From positions 682,001-746,000 of the forward strand of contig CAWAVG010000002.1 in assembly GCA_963785425.1 (NCBI GenBank): a DNA stretch of 64,000 nucleotides. The letters run 5' to 3'. The DNA comes from RYN-133 sp963785425 (lineage in GTDB: Bacteria > Actinomycetota > Actinomycetes > Mycobacteriales > Jatrophihabitantaceae). Position numbers and translations under genes: made by a program. How positions within the stretch are numbered: the first letter of the stretch is position 1; the number at the start of each line of letters is the position of its first letter. Positions 45,244-53,949 of this stretch are shown here, one piece after another. The notes below the pieces were generated by a model. That model made no database searches. It saw nothing but the letters and a program-made list of their open reading frames with translations, and was not told the origin of the DNA.

Positions 45244-46440
45244 GTGAGCCGCCGCCTTTTCACGTCCGAGTCCGTCACCGAAGGACACCCGGACAAGATC
45301 GCCGACCAGATCAGTGACTCGATCCTCGACGCACTGCTGGCGCAGGATCCGGCCAGCCGGGTGGCTGTCGAGACCCTCATCACCACGGGCCAGGTGCACG
45401 TCGCGGGCGAGGTGACCACGGAGGCCTACGCCGACATTCCGACGATCGTTCGCGACCGGATCCTCGAGATCGGTTACGACTCGTCCCGCAAGGGCTTCGA
45501 CGGCGCGTCCTGCGGGGTCAGCGTGTCGATCGGTTCGCAGTCGAGTGACATCGCCCAGGGTGTCGACACCGCCTACGAGGCGCGCACGGGGCAGAGCGTC
45601 GAGGACCCGCTCGACCGCCAGGGCGCCGGCGACCAGGGCCTGATGTTCGGCTTCGCCTGCGACGAGACCGACGAGTTGATGCCGTTGCCCATCGCGCTCG
45701 CGCACCGCCTGGCCAGGCAGCTCTCGGACGTGCGCAAGGACGGCACCGTGCCGTACCTGCGGCCGGACGGGAAGACCCAGGTGACCGTCGAGTACGTCGG
45801 CGGCAGGCCGGTACGGCTGGACACGGTGGTCGTGTCGAGTCAGCACGCGTCCGACATCGACCTGGACACCCTGCTCAAGCCCGACATCGAGGAGCACGTC
45901 ATCCGCCCGATCGTGGCGGAATTCGGGCTCGAGACGGGCGACTACCGGCTGCTCGTCAACCCGACCGGACGGTTCGAGATCGGCGGCCCGATGGGCGACG
46001 CCGGCCTGACCGGACGCAAGATCATCGTCGACACCTACGGCGGGTACGCCCGCCACGGCGGTGGCGCGTTCTCGGGCAAGGATCCGTCCAAGGTCGACCG
46101 GTCGGCGGCCTACGCGATGCGCTGGGTCGCCAAGAACGTCGTTGCCGCCGGACTGGCGACCAAGTGCGAGGTGCAGGTCGCCTACGCGATCGGCAAGGCC
46201 GAGCCGGTGGGGGTGTTCATCGAGACGTTCGGCACCGAGACCGCCGATCCTGAAAAGATCAGCGAGGCCGTGCTGTCGACCTTCGACCTGCGCCCGGCCG
46301 CGATCATCCGCGACCTCGACCTGAAGCGTCCGATCTACGCCCAGACGGCGGCCTACGGCCACTTCGGCCGCGAGCTGCCCGACTTCACCTGGGAGCGCAC
46401 CGACCGCGCCGACCAGCTGCACAAACTGGTCAACGGATAG
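45244..46440 (+). CDS. metK: S-adenosylmethionine synthetase
   Basis: Makes SAM from methionine and ATP; homotetramer with Mg and K. It has 398 residues, opening SRRLFTSESVTEGHPDKIADQISDSILDA-type sequence with the ATP-binding GHPDK. The signature GAGDQGLMFGFA, the phosphate loop GGGAFSGKDPSKVDRSAAYA and the C-terminal AYGHFGRELPDFTWE are all present. GTG 45244 gives the usual N-terminus. It is followed by the nested palindrome and priA. Confidence 0.98.
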   Translation: MSRRLFTSESVTEGHPDKIADQISDSILDALLAQDPASRVAVETLITTGQVHVAGEVTTEAYADIPTIVRDRILEIGYDSSRKGFDGASCGVSVSIGSQSSDIAQGVDTAYEARTGQSVEDPLDRQGAGDQGLMFGFACDETDELMPLPIALAHRLARQLSDVRKDGTVPYLRPDGKTQVTVEYVGGRPVRLDTVVVSSQHASDIDLDTLLKPDIEEHVIRPIVAEFGLETGDYRLLVNPTGRFEIGGPMGDAGLTGRKIIVDTYGGYARHGGGAFSGKDPSKVDRSAAYAMRWVAKNVVAAGLATKCEVQVAYAIGKAEPVGVFIETFGTETADPEKISEAVLSTFDLRPAAIIRDLDLKRPIYAQTAAYGHFGRELPDFTWERTDRADQLHKLVNG

Positions 46441-46454
46441 CACTCGACGTCGCT

Positions 46455-46524
46455 CGCGAGTGGTCACTTACGCGCCGAGTGGTCACCAATACGTGACCAC
46501 TCGAGCCATAAATGACCACTCGCG
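46455..46524. repeat. Nested double palindrome between metK and priA
   Basis: Outer arms CGCGAGTGGTCACTTA (46455-46470) and TAAATGACCACTCGCG (46509-46524) match at 15 of 16 positions. Inside them, CGAGTGGTCAC (46476-46486) and GTGACCACTCG (46493-46503) form a perfect 11-bp stem with loop CAATAC. The core GAGTGGTCA thus occurs four times, twice in each orientation. It can fold as one long interrupted hairpin or as two cruciforms, and could terminate metK or bind a dimeric protein. Confidence 0.9.
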
Positions 46525-46557
46525 GAAACCGTCCGGGCGGGCTGGTAGGTACTAGAC

Positions 46558-48507
46558 GTGCCACCGAAGGTCCGGACGCCCGCGGCGAGCGATCCCGTCG
46601 CCCGGTTGTGGGTGGACGTAGCCCTCGCGCACCTCGACCGACCCTTCGACTATCTCGTCCCGGACACCCTCGACGACGCGGTCCGGTTCGGGTCGCGGGT
46701 GCGGGTGCGGTTCTCCGGGCGCCTCGTGGACGGGTTCGTGCTCGAGCGGCGTGCCGACTCAGAGCACCCGGGCAAGCTGGCGTTCGTCGAGCGGGCGATC
46801 GGCGGCGAGCCCGTGCTCACGGCCGAGACGGCGCGCCTGTTCCGCGCCGTCGCCGACCGATGGGCCGGCAACGTCGTCGACGTCGTCCGCCTCGGCGTCC
46901 CGTCGCGGCACGGCCGTGCCGAGTCGGCCGCGCCGGCACCACCGGCGGCCGTTCCCGCGCCGCCCGGTCACACCGGCTTCGACGCGTACCGCGCCGGCCC
47001 GGCGTTTCTCCGCGCGGTCGCCGACGGCCGGCCCGCCCGCGCGGTCTGGACGGCCCGCCCCGACGACGAGTGGCCGCAGCGCTTCGCGGAAGCACTCGCC
47101 ACTGCCCTCGCAGCCGGGCGGGGCGCCATCGCCGTCGTGCCCGACGCGCGCGACCTCGAGCGCCTCGACGCCGCGCTCGGCGCTGTTCTCGGCCCCGGCG
47201 CACACGTGGCGCTAGCCGCCGATCTCGGCCCGGCCGAGCGCTACCGCCGCTGGCTGGCCGCCAAGCGCGGTGCGGTCCGTGTCGTCATCGGCACTCGCGC
47301 CGCCGCCTACGCGCCGGTCGCCGACCTCGGCCTGCTCGCGATCTGGGACGACGGTGACGACCTCTACGACGAACCGCGCTCGCCCTACGCGCACACCCGC
47401 GACGTGCTGGCGTTGCGGTCGGCGCTGTCCGGAACGGCGTTGCTGGTCGCGGGCTACGCCCGCACCGCCGAGGCCCAGCTCCTGCTCGAGACCAACTGGG
47501 CACACGAGATCGTCGGCGACCGGGCCACAGTGCGCTCGGCGGCCCCCCGCGTCGTGGTCACCGGCGACGAACTGGAACAGGAGCGTGACGCGGCCGCGGT
47601 CGCCGCGCGCCTGCCGAGCCTGGCCTGGCGCACCACCCGCGACACGCTCGCCGCGGGTGCGCCCGTCCTGGTGCAGGTACCGCGCGGCGGCTACGTCCCT
47701 GCCCTCGCCTGTGTGCGCGACCGGACGTCGGCGCGGTGCCCGGCGTGCTCCGGACCCCTGATGAGCCCCGGACGCGACGCCGTGGCCCGGTGCCGGTGGT
47801 GCGGGCGGCCGGCCGGCGACTGGCACTGCCCCGAGTGCGGCGGACGTGCCATGCGCGCCGTCGTCATCGGCGCGCGCCGCACCGCCGAGGAGCTGGGCCG
47901 GGCCTTTCCCGGTGCCGCCGTGCGCACCAGCGGCGGCGAGCGGGTGCTCGCCCGGGTCGAGGCGCGGCCCGACCTGGTGATCGCGACTCCCGGTGCCGAG
48001 CCACTCGTCGAGGGCGGCTACGGCGCGGCGCTGCTGCTCGACGGGTGGGCACTGCTCTCGCGCGCCGACCTGCGGGCCGGCGAGGAGACCCTGCGCCGGT
48101 GGATGACCGCCGCGGCCCTCGTCCGGCCCGGCGGCCCGGTCGTGGTGGGCGCCGACGCCGGGGTGCCCGCAGTGCAGGCGCTGGTGCGGTGGGATCCGGC
48201 CGGGTTCGCAGCCCGCGAGCTGTCCGAACGCCGCGAGCTCGGCTTCCCGCCGGCGGTGCGGATGGCGGCGCTCACCGGCGCCCCGGCGGCGATCGCTGAG
48301 CTGCTCGAGGCCGCCCGGCTTCCGATTTCGGCCGAAGTCATCGGACCCGTCCCGATCGACGCCGACACCGAGCGCATGCTCGTGCGCGTGCCCCGGGCCG
48401 AGTCCGCAGCGCTCGCGACCGCGCTGAAGGACGCCGCGGCGGTGCGCTCGGCCCGCAAGGCGAACGACGCCGTCAAGATCGTCCTCGACCCGTACGAGCT
48501 CGTGTAA
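46558..48507 (+). CDS. priA: PriA-like primosomal protein N' (helicase motifs degenerate)
   Basis: Replication-restart factor that recognises forked DNA. It has 649 residues: an N-terminal 3'-DNA-binding domain (ARLWVDVALAHLDRPFDYLVP...GSRVRVRFSGR), a helicase core and zinc-binding cysteines (CPACSGPL, CRWCGRP, CPECGG). The core lacks a Walker A loop, and the Walker B DEEH is replaced by DDGDD in AIWDDGDDLYDEPRSPYAHTRD. As I recall, this loss is common in actinobacterial PriA, which are thought not to unwind DNA. It sits in its conserved place after metK, with the nested palindrome before it. Confidence 0.9.
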   Translation: MPPKVRTPAASDPVARLWVDVALAHLDRPFDYLVPDTLDDAVRFGSRVRVRFSGRLVDGFVLERRADSEHPGKLAFVERAIGGEPVLTAETARLFRAVADRWAGNVVDVVRLGVPSRHGRAESAAPAPPAAVPAPPGHTGFDAYRAGPAFLRAVADGRPARAVWTARPDDEWPQRFAEALATALAAGRGAIAVVPDARDLERLDAALGAVLGPGAHVALAADLGPAERYRRWLAAKRGAVRVVIGTRAAAYAPVADLGLLAIWDDGDDLYDEPRSPYAHTRDVLALRSALSGTALLVAGYARTAEAQLLLETNWAHEIVGDRATVRSAAPRVVVTGDELEQERDAAAVAARLPSLAWRTTRDTLAAGAPVLVQVPRGGYVPALACVRDRTSARCPACSGPLMSPGRDAVARCRWCGRPAGDWHCPECGGRAMRAVVIGARRTAEELGRAFPGAAVRTSGGERVLARVEARPDLVIATPGAEPLVEGGYGAALLLDGWALLSRADLRAGEETLRRWMTAAALVRPGGPVVVGADAGVPAVQALVRWDPAGFAARELSERRELGFPPAVRMAALTGAPAAIAELLEAARLPISAEVIGPVPIDADTERMLVRVPRAESAALATALKDAAAVRSARKANDAVKIVLDPYELV

Positions 48508-48552
48508 CGCAGATGTCGCCCGATCACTCCGGCGACCGGCAGACTGTCAGGC

Positions 48553-49338
48553 GTGAGCGGAGGGACCACGAAACAGCCGCGCCTGGTGCGCTGGGAGCAC
48601 TCGACCGAGTGGCCGCTGGCCGCTCTGGCGGTGCTCTTCCTCGGCGTCTACGCGACCGAGGTGCTCGCGGTCGGGCTCAGTCAGGTCTGGCACCTGACGC
48701 TACGCGTCGCCGACTACGTGATCTGGGCGCTGTTCGTGGCCGAGTTCTTCGTTCGGGTCGCGCTGGCGCACGCCCGGCACCGCTACGTGCTGCGGCACCT
48801 GCCCGACCTCGCCATGCTGGCCCTCCCGTTCCTGCGGGCCCTGCGCGTGCTGCGGCTGATCCCGCTGCTTCGCGCGTTGAACCGGTGGGTCGTCGACTCG
48901 TTGCGAGGCCGGGTCGTGGTCTACGGCGGGACGACGGCAGTGCTGCTCGTGTTCACCGGCGCGCTCGCCGAGCTCGACGCCGAGCGCCATCACGCCGGCG
49001 CCACGATCACCACGTTCGGCACAGCGCTGTGGTGGGCGTGCGTCACCATCACCACCGTCGGCTACGGCGATTACGTGCCGGTCACTGCCGAGGGCCGGTT
49101 CGTGGCCGTCGGCGTGATGATCGGCGGCGTCATGCTCGTCGGCGCCGTCACCGCGTCGTTCGCCACCTGGCTCATCGAACGGCTGCGGGTCGAGGAGGAG
49201 GTCGAGCAGGAGGAGACCCAGGCCGACCTGCGCGCCGTCCACGCGCAGCTGATCGGCATGCAGGCCGAACTCGCCGAGCTCAAACAGCTGCTGCGCGAGC
49301 GTCAGACCGACGGGCGGCCGGCCAGCGCGTCGTCGTAG
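48553..49338 (+). CDS. Voltage-gated-like potassium channel
   Basis: Ion channel of 261 residues. There are about four helices before the pore, an Arg-rich S4-like segment (RALRVLRLIPLLRALNRW), a pore helix with the K+ selectivity filter TTVGYGD, a last membrane helix and a C-terminal coiled coil (ERLRVEEEVEQEETQADLRAV) that could tetramerise the channel. Short first helices make it a compact Kv-type channel. GTG 48553 follows a CAGACT box at 7 nt spacing. Its last 37 bp overlap the end of the convergent exporter gene. Confidence 0.9.
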   Translation: MSGGTTKQPRLVRWEHSTEWPLAALAVLFLGVYATEVLAVGLSQVWHLTLRVADYVIWALFVAEFFVRVALAHARHRYVLRHLPDLAMLALPFLRALRVLRLIPLLRALNRWVVDSLRGRVVVYGGTTAVLLVFTGALAELDAERHHAGATITTFGTALWWACVTITTVGYGDYVPVTAEGRFVAVGVMIGGVMLVGAVTASFATWLIERLRVEEEVEQEETQADLRAVHAQLIGMQAELAELKQLLRERQTDGRPASASS

Positions 49339-51074
49339 GCGACGTCCTCACCCGGGACGGCCGGCACCGACAGCGCGTCACCCTCGCGGGCGGTCGCGTC
49401 GGCGACCTTGTGCTCGGCCTCGGCGTGGACGAACTTCGCACCACGCATGAGCGAGGCCGCGGCTGCGATGAGCAGCATGATGATCGACGCGCTGAAGGCG
49501 ATCAGCAGCCCGTGCCGGAACGGCTCGGCGATCAAGTTGGGGAAGAAGTGCGGCCCGTAGATCTTCGCGGTGTCGGCGTGCAGGCCCGGGTGGGGGACGA
49601 GCGCGTGGACGGGGTTGTCGCCGAGGAACGCGGCGAACAGCAGGCCGACCGGTGATGTGTGTGATGCGGCGTGCGCCGCGCCGGGCGTCACCCCGGCGCC
49701 GATGAGCCCACCGGACAGCGCCGCGGGCAGCGTGCTGGCGAGACCCACGGCCATCAGGGTGAAGAAACCGCCCATCGACACGACCATGCCCGCGTTCATC
49801 CCGGTGGCGCGGATGCCCGAGGCGGCGCCGCGCTGCGAGGCCGGGACGGCGTTCATGATCGCCGCCGAGTTCGGCGCGGCCATCAGGCCCATCCCGATGC
49901 CGTTGAGCGCGAGCAGCGCGGCGAACAGCACGTAGTTGAAGTCGGCGGGCAGCAGGATCAGCCCGACGAAGGTCAGCGCCGTCAGCAGCAGTCCGCCCGT
50001 GGCGAAGGCGCGTGCACCGAACCGGTCCGAGATCGCGCCCGAGGCAGGTCCCGCAACGAGGAAGCCCAGCGTCAGCGGCAGCATGTAGATGCCCGCCCAC
50101 AACGGGGTGTCGGCGAAGTCGTAGCCGTGCAGCGGCAACCAGATGCCCTGCAACCAGATGATCAGCATGAACTGCAGTCCGCCGCGCGACATGGCGGCGA
50201 GCAGGTTCACCGCCTGCCCGGCCGCGAACGCCCGCACCTTGAACAGCTTCATGTTGATCATCGGATCGGCGACGCGGTTCTCGATCACGACGAACGCGAC
50301 GAGCAGCGCCACGCCCGCAATGAGCCCCGTCAGCACGCGCGGCGACGTCCAGCCCATGGTGTGCCCGCCATAGGGCTGCAGACCGTAGGTGATCGCGATC
50401 AGCAGTGCGATCAGGCCGACGCCGAAGGTGAGGTTGCCCCACCAGTCGACGACCACCTTGCGCGACCGGTCGCGCGGCTTGTCGTGCAGCGAGCGGTACC
50501 CGATCCAGGTACCCCACACGCCCACGGGCACGCTGACCCAGAACACAGCGCGCCAATGCCATTCGGACAGCACGCCACCGATGATCAGGCCGAGGAACGA
50601 GCCGGCCAGCGCCGACACCTGGTTCACGCCGAGGGCGAAACCGCGCCGTTCCGGCGGGAACGCGTCGGTGATGATCGCCGTCGAGTTCGCCATGACCATC
50701 GCACCGCCTACCCCCTGGACGAGGCGCATCAGGATGATCTCGAGCGCGCCGGCCGACCCACTGTTGGGCACGATCGCGCATCCGATCGAACCCAGCGCGA
50801 AGATCAGGAACCCGAGATTGAACAGCCGAGCGCGGCCGTACTGGTCGCCGAGACGTCCGAACGTCACGACCAGGACGGCGGTCACCAGCAGGAAGCCCAT
50901 CAGCATCCACAGCAGGTAGGAGATGTTCTGCGGGGCGAGGGGGTCGAGGCCGAGCCCGGCAAAGATCGCGGGCAGCGAGATCAGCAGGATGGACGAGTTG
51001 AGCGTGGCGGCAAGGATGCCGACCGTGGTCACGGACAGGGCGACCCGGCGGTCATGAGTTTCGGAGCGGTGCAC
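49302..51074 (-). CDS. DHA2-family (EmrB/QacA-like) exporter
   Basis: MFS antiporter of 590 residues with about 14 helices. Landmarks are LTLNSSILLISLPAIF-type helix 1 (TLNSSILLISLPAI), FGRLGDQYGRARLFNLG (loop 2-3 motif A), LAGSFLGLIIGGVLSEWHWRAVF (motif C) and a long last extracytoplasmic loop before the final helix. The C-terminus is charged and cytoplasmic. GTG 51074 has a GAAGGGA ribosome-binding site. The promoter carries a GTTAG-N5-CTAAC palindrome over its -10 box, typical of MarR-type control, although no MarR gene is adjacent. Confidence 0.92.
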   Translation of the reverse strand: MHRSETHDRRVALSVTTVGILAATLNSSILLISLPAIFAGLGLDPLAPQNISYLLWMLMGFLLVTAVLVVTFGRLGDQYGRARLFNLGFLIFALGSIGCAIVPNSGSAGALEIILMRLVQGVGGAMVMANSTAIITDAFPPERRGFALGVNQVSALAGSFLGLIIGGVLSEWHWRAVFWVSVPVGVWGTWIGYRSLHDKPRDRSRKVVVDWWGNLTFGVGLIALLIAITYGLQPYGGHTMGWTSPRVLTGLIAGVALLVAFVVIENRVADPMINMKLFKVRAFAAGQAVNLLAAMSRGGLQFMLIIWLQGIWLPLHGYDFADTPLWAGIYMLPLTLGFLVAGPASGAISDRFGARAFATGGLLLTALTFVGLILLPADFNYVLFAALLALNGIGMGLMAAPNSAAIMNAVPASQRGAASGIRATGMNAGMVVSMGGFFTLMAVGLASTLPAALSGGLIGAGVTPGAAHAASHTSPVGLLFAAFLGDNPVHALVPHPGLHADTAKIYGPHFFPNLIAEPFRHGLLIAFSASIIMLLIAAAASLMRGAKFVHAEAEHKVADATAREGDALSVPAVPGEDVAYDDALAGRPSV

Positions 51075-51090
51075 GAATGTCCCTTCATTC

Positions 51091-51105
51091 GTTAGCCATC
51101 CTAAC
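51091..51105 (-). promoter_or_regulatory. MarR-type palindrome over the exporter promoter
   Basis: GTTAG (51091-51095) and CTAAC (51101-51105) are perfect arms around five bases. On the minus strand the same stretch reads TAGGAT, a good -10 box for the exporter gene, about 17 nt before its GTG plus ribosome-binding site. A repressor bound here would block that promoter directly. Confidence 0.6.
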
Positions 51106-51137
51106 TAGTGACGCGTCACCCGGTCCACCGGTGTCCG

Positions 51138-51143
51138 TAGACT
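51138..51143 (+). promoter_or_regulatory. Probable -10 box of def (leaderless)
   Basis: TAGACT ends 6 nt before GTG 51150, with only TCGCGC between. Same hexamer and nearly the same spacing as efp and rpe. Confidence 0.65.
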
Positions 51144-51149
51144 TCGCGC

Positions 51150-51680
51150 GTGACCGTCCTGCCCATCCGCCTGTTCGGCGATCCCATCCTGCGCACCCCG
51201 GCCGAACGGGTGACCGTGTTCGACAAGGAACTGCGCCAACTGGTCACCGATCTCGAGCAGACGATGCTCGACGCCCCCGGGGCCGGGCTGGCCGCCCCGC
51301 AGATCGGCGTCTCGCTGCGGGTGTTCACCTACCACGTCGACGACACCCAGGCGGGGCATCTCGTCAACCCGGTATTGCACTTCCCGACCGACGAGACCCA
51401 GGACGGCCCCGAGGGGTGCCTGTCGATCCCCGGCCTCACGTTCGACTGCGTGCGCCGCGAGCACGTCGTCGCGCACGGCCAGAACATGTACGGCGACCCG
51501 GTCACGATCGAGGGCACGGCGAAGCTGTCGCGTGCGATCCAGCACGAGACCGACCACCTCGACGGCGTCATGTTCGTCTCGCGGCTCGACCCCGAGACCC
51601 GGAAGGCGGCGATGCGCGCGATCCGGGACGCGGAGTGGTCGGGGCTGACGACGCCCAGGGTCAAGGTCAGTCCGCACTGA
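51150..51680 (+). CDS. def: Peptide deformylase
   Basis: Removes the formyl group from nascent N-terminal methionine. It has 176 residues with the three metal motifs in order: GAGLAAPQIG (motif 1), EGCLSIPG (motif 2, metal-binding Cys) and QHETDHLDG (motif 3, HExxH). A typical type 1 enzyme. It is followed after 15 bases by fmt, the enzyme that adds the formyl group, so the two form a functional pair with rsmB. Confidence 0.97.
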   Translation: MTVLPIRLFGDPILRTPAERVTVFDKELRQLVTDLEQTMLDAPGAGLAAPQIGVSLRVFTYHVDDTQAGHLVNPVLHFPTDETQDGPEGCLSIPGLTFDCVRREHVVAHGQNMYGDPVTIEGTAKLSRAIQHETDHLDGVMFVSRLDPETRKAAMRAIRDAEWSGLTTPRVKVSPH

Positions 51681-51695
51681 CATGAGCGCACCGGA

Positions 51696-52622
51696 ATGAG
51701 ACTGGCCTTCGCGGGGACGCCGGCGGCGGCCGTCCCATCGCTGCGCGCGCTGCTGGACGCCCCCGGGCACGAGGTGGTCGCCGTGATCACCCGTCCTCCT
51801 GCGCGCGCAGGCCGTGGCCGGCGCACCACGTCGTCCCCGGTCGCCGAGCTGGCGGACGAGGCGGGCGTGCCCGTGCTGACCCCGCCCAAACCCGGCGACG
51901 CCGACTTCCTCGCGCAGTTGCGCGTACTCGACGTCGACGCCTGCCCGGTGGTCGCCTACGGGGCGCTGCTGCCGCAGCGTGCCCTCGACGTGCCCCGCCA
52001 CGGGTGGGTCAACCTGCACTTCTCGCTGTTACCGGCCTGGCGCGGCGCGGCGCCGGTGCAGCACGCGATCCTGCACGGCGACGACGTCACGGGTGCGAGC
52101 ACCTTCCTCATCGAGGCCGGCCTCGACACCGGGCCCGTGTTCGGCGTGGTCACCGAATCGATCCGTCCGACCGACACCAGCGGAGATCTGCTCGCCCGTC
52201 TCGCCGAATCCGGCGCCGGACTGCTGCGCGCGACGATGGACGGCATCGCCGACGGCTCGCTGGTCCCGCGGCCACAGGCCCAGGACGGCGTGTCGGTCGC
52301 CGGCAAGATCACGGTCGACGACGCGCATGTGCCGTGGGGGTCACCTGCCCGGCACGTCGACCGGCTGGTGCGCGCCTGCACACCCGCACCCGGCGCGTGG
52401 ACGACGTTTCGTGGCGAGCGGCTCAAGCTCGGGCCGGTGCGGGTGCGCGGCGCCAACGAACTGCGCCCGGGCCAGGTGCACGCCGACCGCGCGGGCGTCT
52501 CGGTCGGCACCGCGACCGCCGAGGTCGAACTGGGCCTCGTGCAGCCACCCGGCAGGCGCGCCATGCCGGCAGCCGACTGGGCGCGCGGGGCACGGCTCGA
52601 GGCCGGCGAGATCCTTGGCTGA
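51696..52622 (+). CDS. fmt: Methionyl-tRNA formyltransferase
   Basis: Formylates initiator Met-tRNA using 10-formyl-tetrahydrofolate. It has 308 residues: RLAFAGTPAAAVPSLRALL at the start, the catalytic signature NLHFSLLPAWRGAAPVQHAIL, DTGPVF, and a C-terminal tRNA-binding barrel. All catalytic residues (Asn, His, Asp) appear in place. The stop overlaps the TTG start of rsmB by 8 bp. Confidence 0.97.
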   Translation: MRLAFAGTPAAAVPSLRALLDAPGHEVVAVITRPPARAGRGRRTTSSPVAELADEAGVPVLTPPKPGDADFLAQLRVLDVDACPVVAYGALLPQRALDVPRHGWVNLHFSLLPAWRGAAPVQHAILHGDDVTGASTFLIEAGLDTGPVFGVVTESIRPTDTSGDLLARLAESGAGLLRATMDGIADGSLVPRPQAQDGVSVAGKITVDDAHVPWGSPARHVDRLVRACTPAPGAWTTFRGERLKLGPVRVRGANELRPGQVHADRAGVSVGTATAEVELGLVQPPGRRAMPAADWARGARLEAGEILG

Positions 52623-53949
52623 CTCCCCGCGCCGGGTCGCCTACCGGCTCGTGCGCGCGGTCGGGGTCGACGGCGCCTACGCGAACCTGGCCCTGCCGCC
52701 GCTCATCGCTGCCGCGGGCCTGTCCGGCCGCGATGCGGCGTTCGCGACCGAACTGGCCTACGGCACGGTCCGCACCGCAGGCACCCTCGACCAGGTGCTC
52801 GTCGCCTGCATCGACCGTCCGCTGCGCGACGTGCAGCCCGAGGTGCTCGATCTGCTGCGCCTGGGCGCGTACCAGGCACTGCGCACCCGTGTCCCGCCCC
52901 ACGCCGCCGTGGCGACCACCGTCGACCTCGCCCGCGCCACCGGCCGTACTCGGGCGGCCGGTTTCGTCAACGCGGTGCTGCGGCGCGTCGCACGCTCGAG
53001 CTGGGACGAGTGGACCGAGCGGCTCGGACGTGATGAGTCACCGCTGGCCCGGCTGGCGTTGCAGACCGCTCATCCGGAATGGATCGCTGCCGCGTTCGCC
53101 GACGCCCTCGACGAGAGCCTTGACGGCACGCTCACCGAGACCTCCCTCGCGCTGGCCGCCGACGACGAACGGCCGCACACCCACCTGGTCGCCTGGCCCG
53201 GCCTCATGTCACGCGACGACCTGATCGCGGAGTCCGGCGGCGCCGCCGGGCCGTGGTCGCCGTACGCGGTGCGGCTCGACCGCGGCGACCCGGGCGCCCT
53301 CGCGAGCGTGCGCAGCCACCGGGCCGGCGTGCAGGACGAGGGCAGCCAGCTGTGTGCGCTCGCCGTCGCAAACGTGCCGATCGAGGGCCGCGACGAACGC
53401 TGGCTCGACCTGTGCGCCGGGCCGGGCGGCAAGACCGCGCTGCTCGCGGCGCTGGGCGGCGAACGCGGTGCGGTCGTGACCGCCAACGAGCTGCGCCCGC
53501 ACCGCGCCGAGCTGGTCCGGCAGGTGACCGCCGCATGGCAGGTCGAGGTGACCGTCGGCGACGCGCGGGCCTTCCCCGACCGCGACGGTGGCTACGACCG
53601 CGTCCTTGTCGATGCGCCGTGCACCGGGCTCGGCGCGTTGCGGCGCCGCCCGGAGTCGCGCTGGCGCCGCGACCCGTCCGACGTCCCGGCGCTCGCCGAG
53701 CTGCAGGGTGAGCTGCTCGCCGCCGCGCTGCGCCTCGTCCGGCCCGGGGGAGTGGTGGGCTACGTGACGTGCTCCCCGCATCGCGCCGAGACCCTGGGCG
53801 TCGTGGCCGGGCACGAGCTGCGCGATGCCCGCCCAGCCTTCGCCGGCGTGCCGGATCTCGGCGACGGCCCGGCCGTCCAGCTGTGGCCGCACCGCCACGG
53901 CACCGACGCGATGTTCTGCGCCCTGCTCACCCGCGGTCAGCAGGCCTAG
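52615..53949 (+). CDS. rsmB: 16S rRNA (cytosine-967-C5)-methyltransferase
   Basis: SAM-dependent rRNA methyltransferase of 444 residues. The N-terminal NusB-like domain (about 1-150) contains RVAYRLVRAVGVDGAYANLALP, and the C-terminal Rossmann domain contains LDLCAGPGGKTALLAAL. The two catalytic cysteines are in VDAPCTGLGALRRRPESRWRR and YVTCSPHRAET. TTG 52615 is the likely start, overlapping fmt by 8 bp, which fits the def-fmt-rsmB operon. Its stop overlaps the end of the opposite-strand lipoprotein gene. Confidence 0.94.
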   Translation: MADSPRRVAYRLVRAVGVDGAYANLALPPLIAAAGLSGRDAAFATELAYGTVRTAGTLDQVLVACIDRPLRDVQPEVLDLLRLGAYQALRTRVPPHAAVATTVDLARATGRTRAAGFVNAVLRRVARSSWDEWTERLGRDESPLARLALQTAHPEWIAAAFADALDESLDGTLTETSLALAADDERPHTHLVAWPGLMSRDDLIAESGGAAGPWSPYAVRLDRGDPGALASVRSHRAGVQDEGSQLCALAVANVPIEGRDERWLDLCAGPGGKTALLAALGGERGAVVTANELRPHRAELVRQVTAAWQVEVTVGDARAFPDRDGGYDRVLVDAPCTGLGALRRRPESRWRRDPSDVPALAELQGELLAAALRLVRPGGVVGYVTCSPHRAETLGVVAGHELRDARPAFAGVPDLGDGPAVQLWPHRHGTDAMFCALLTRGQQA

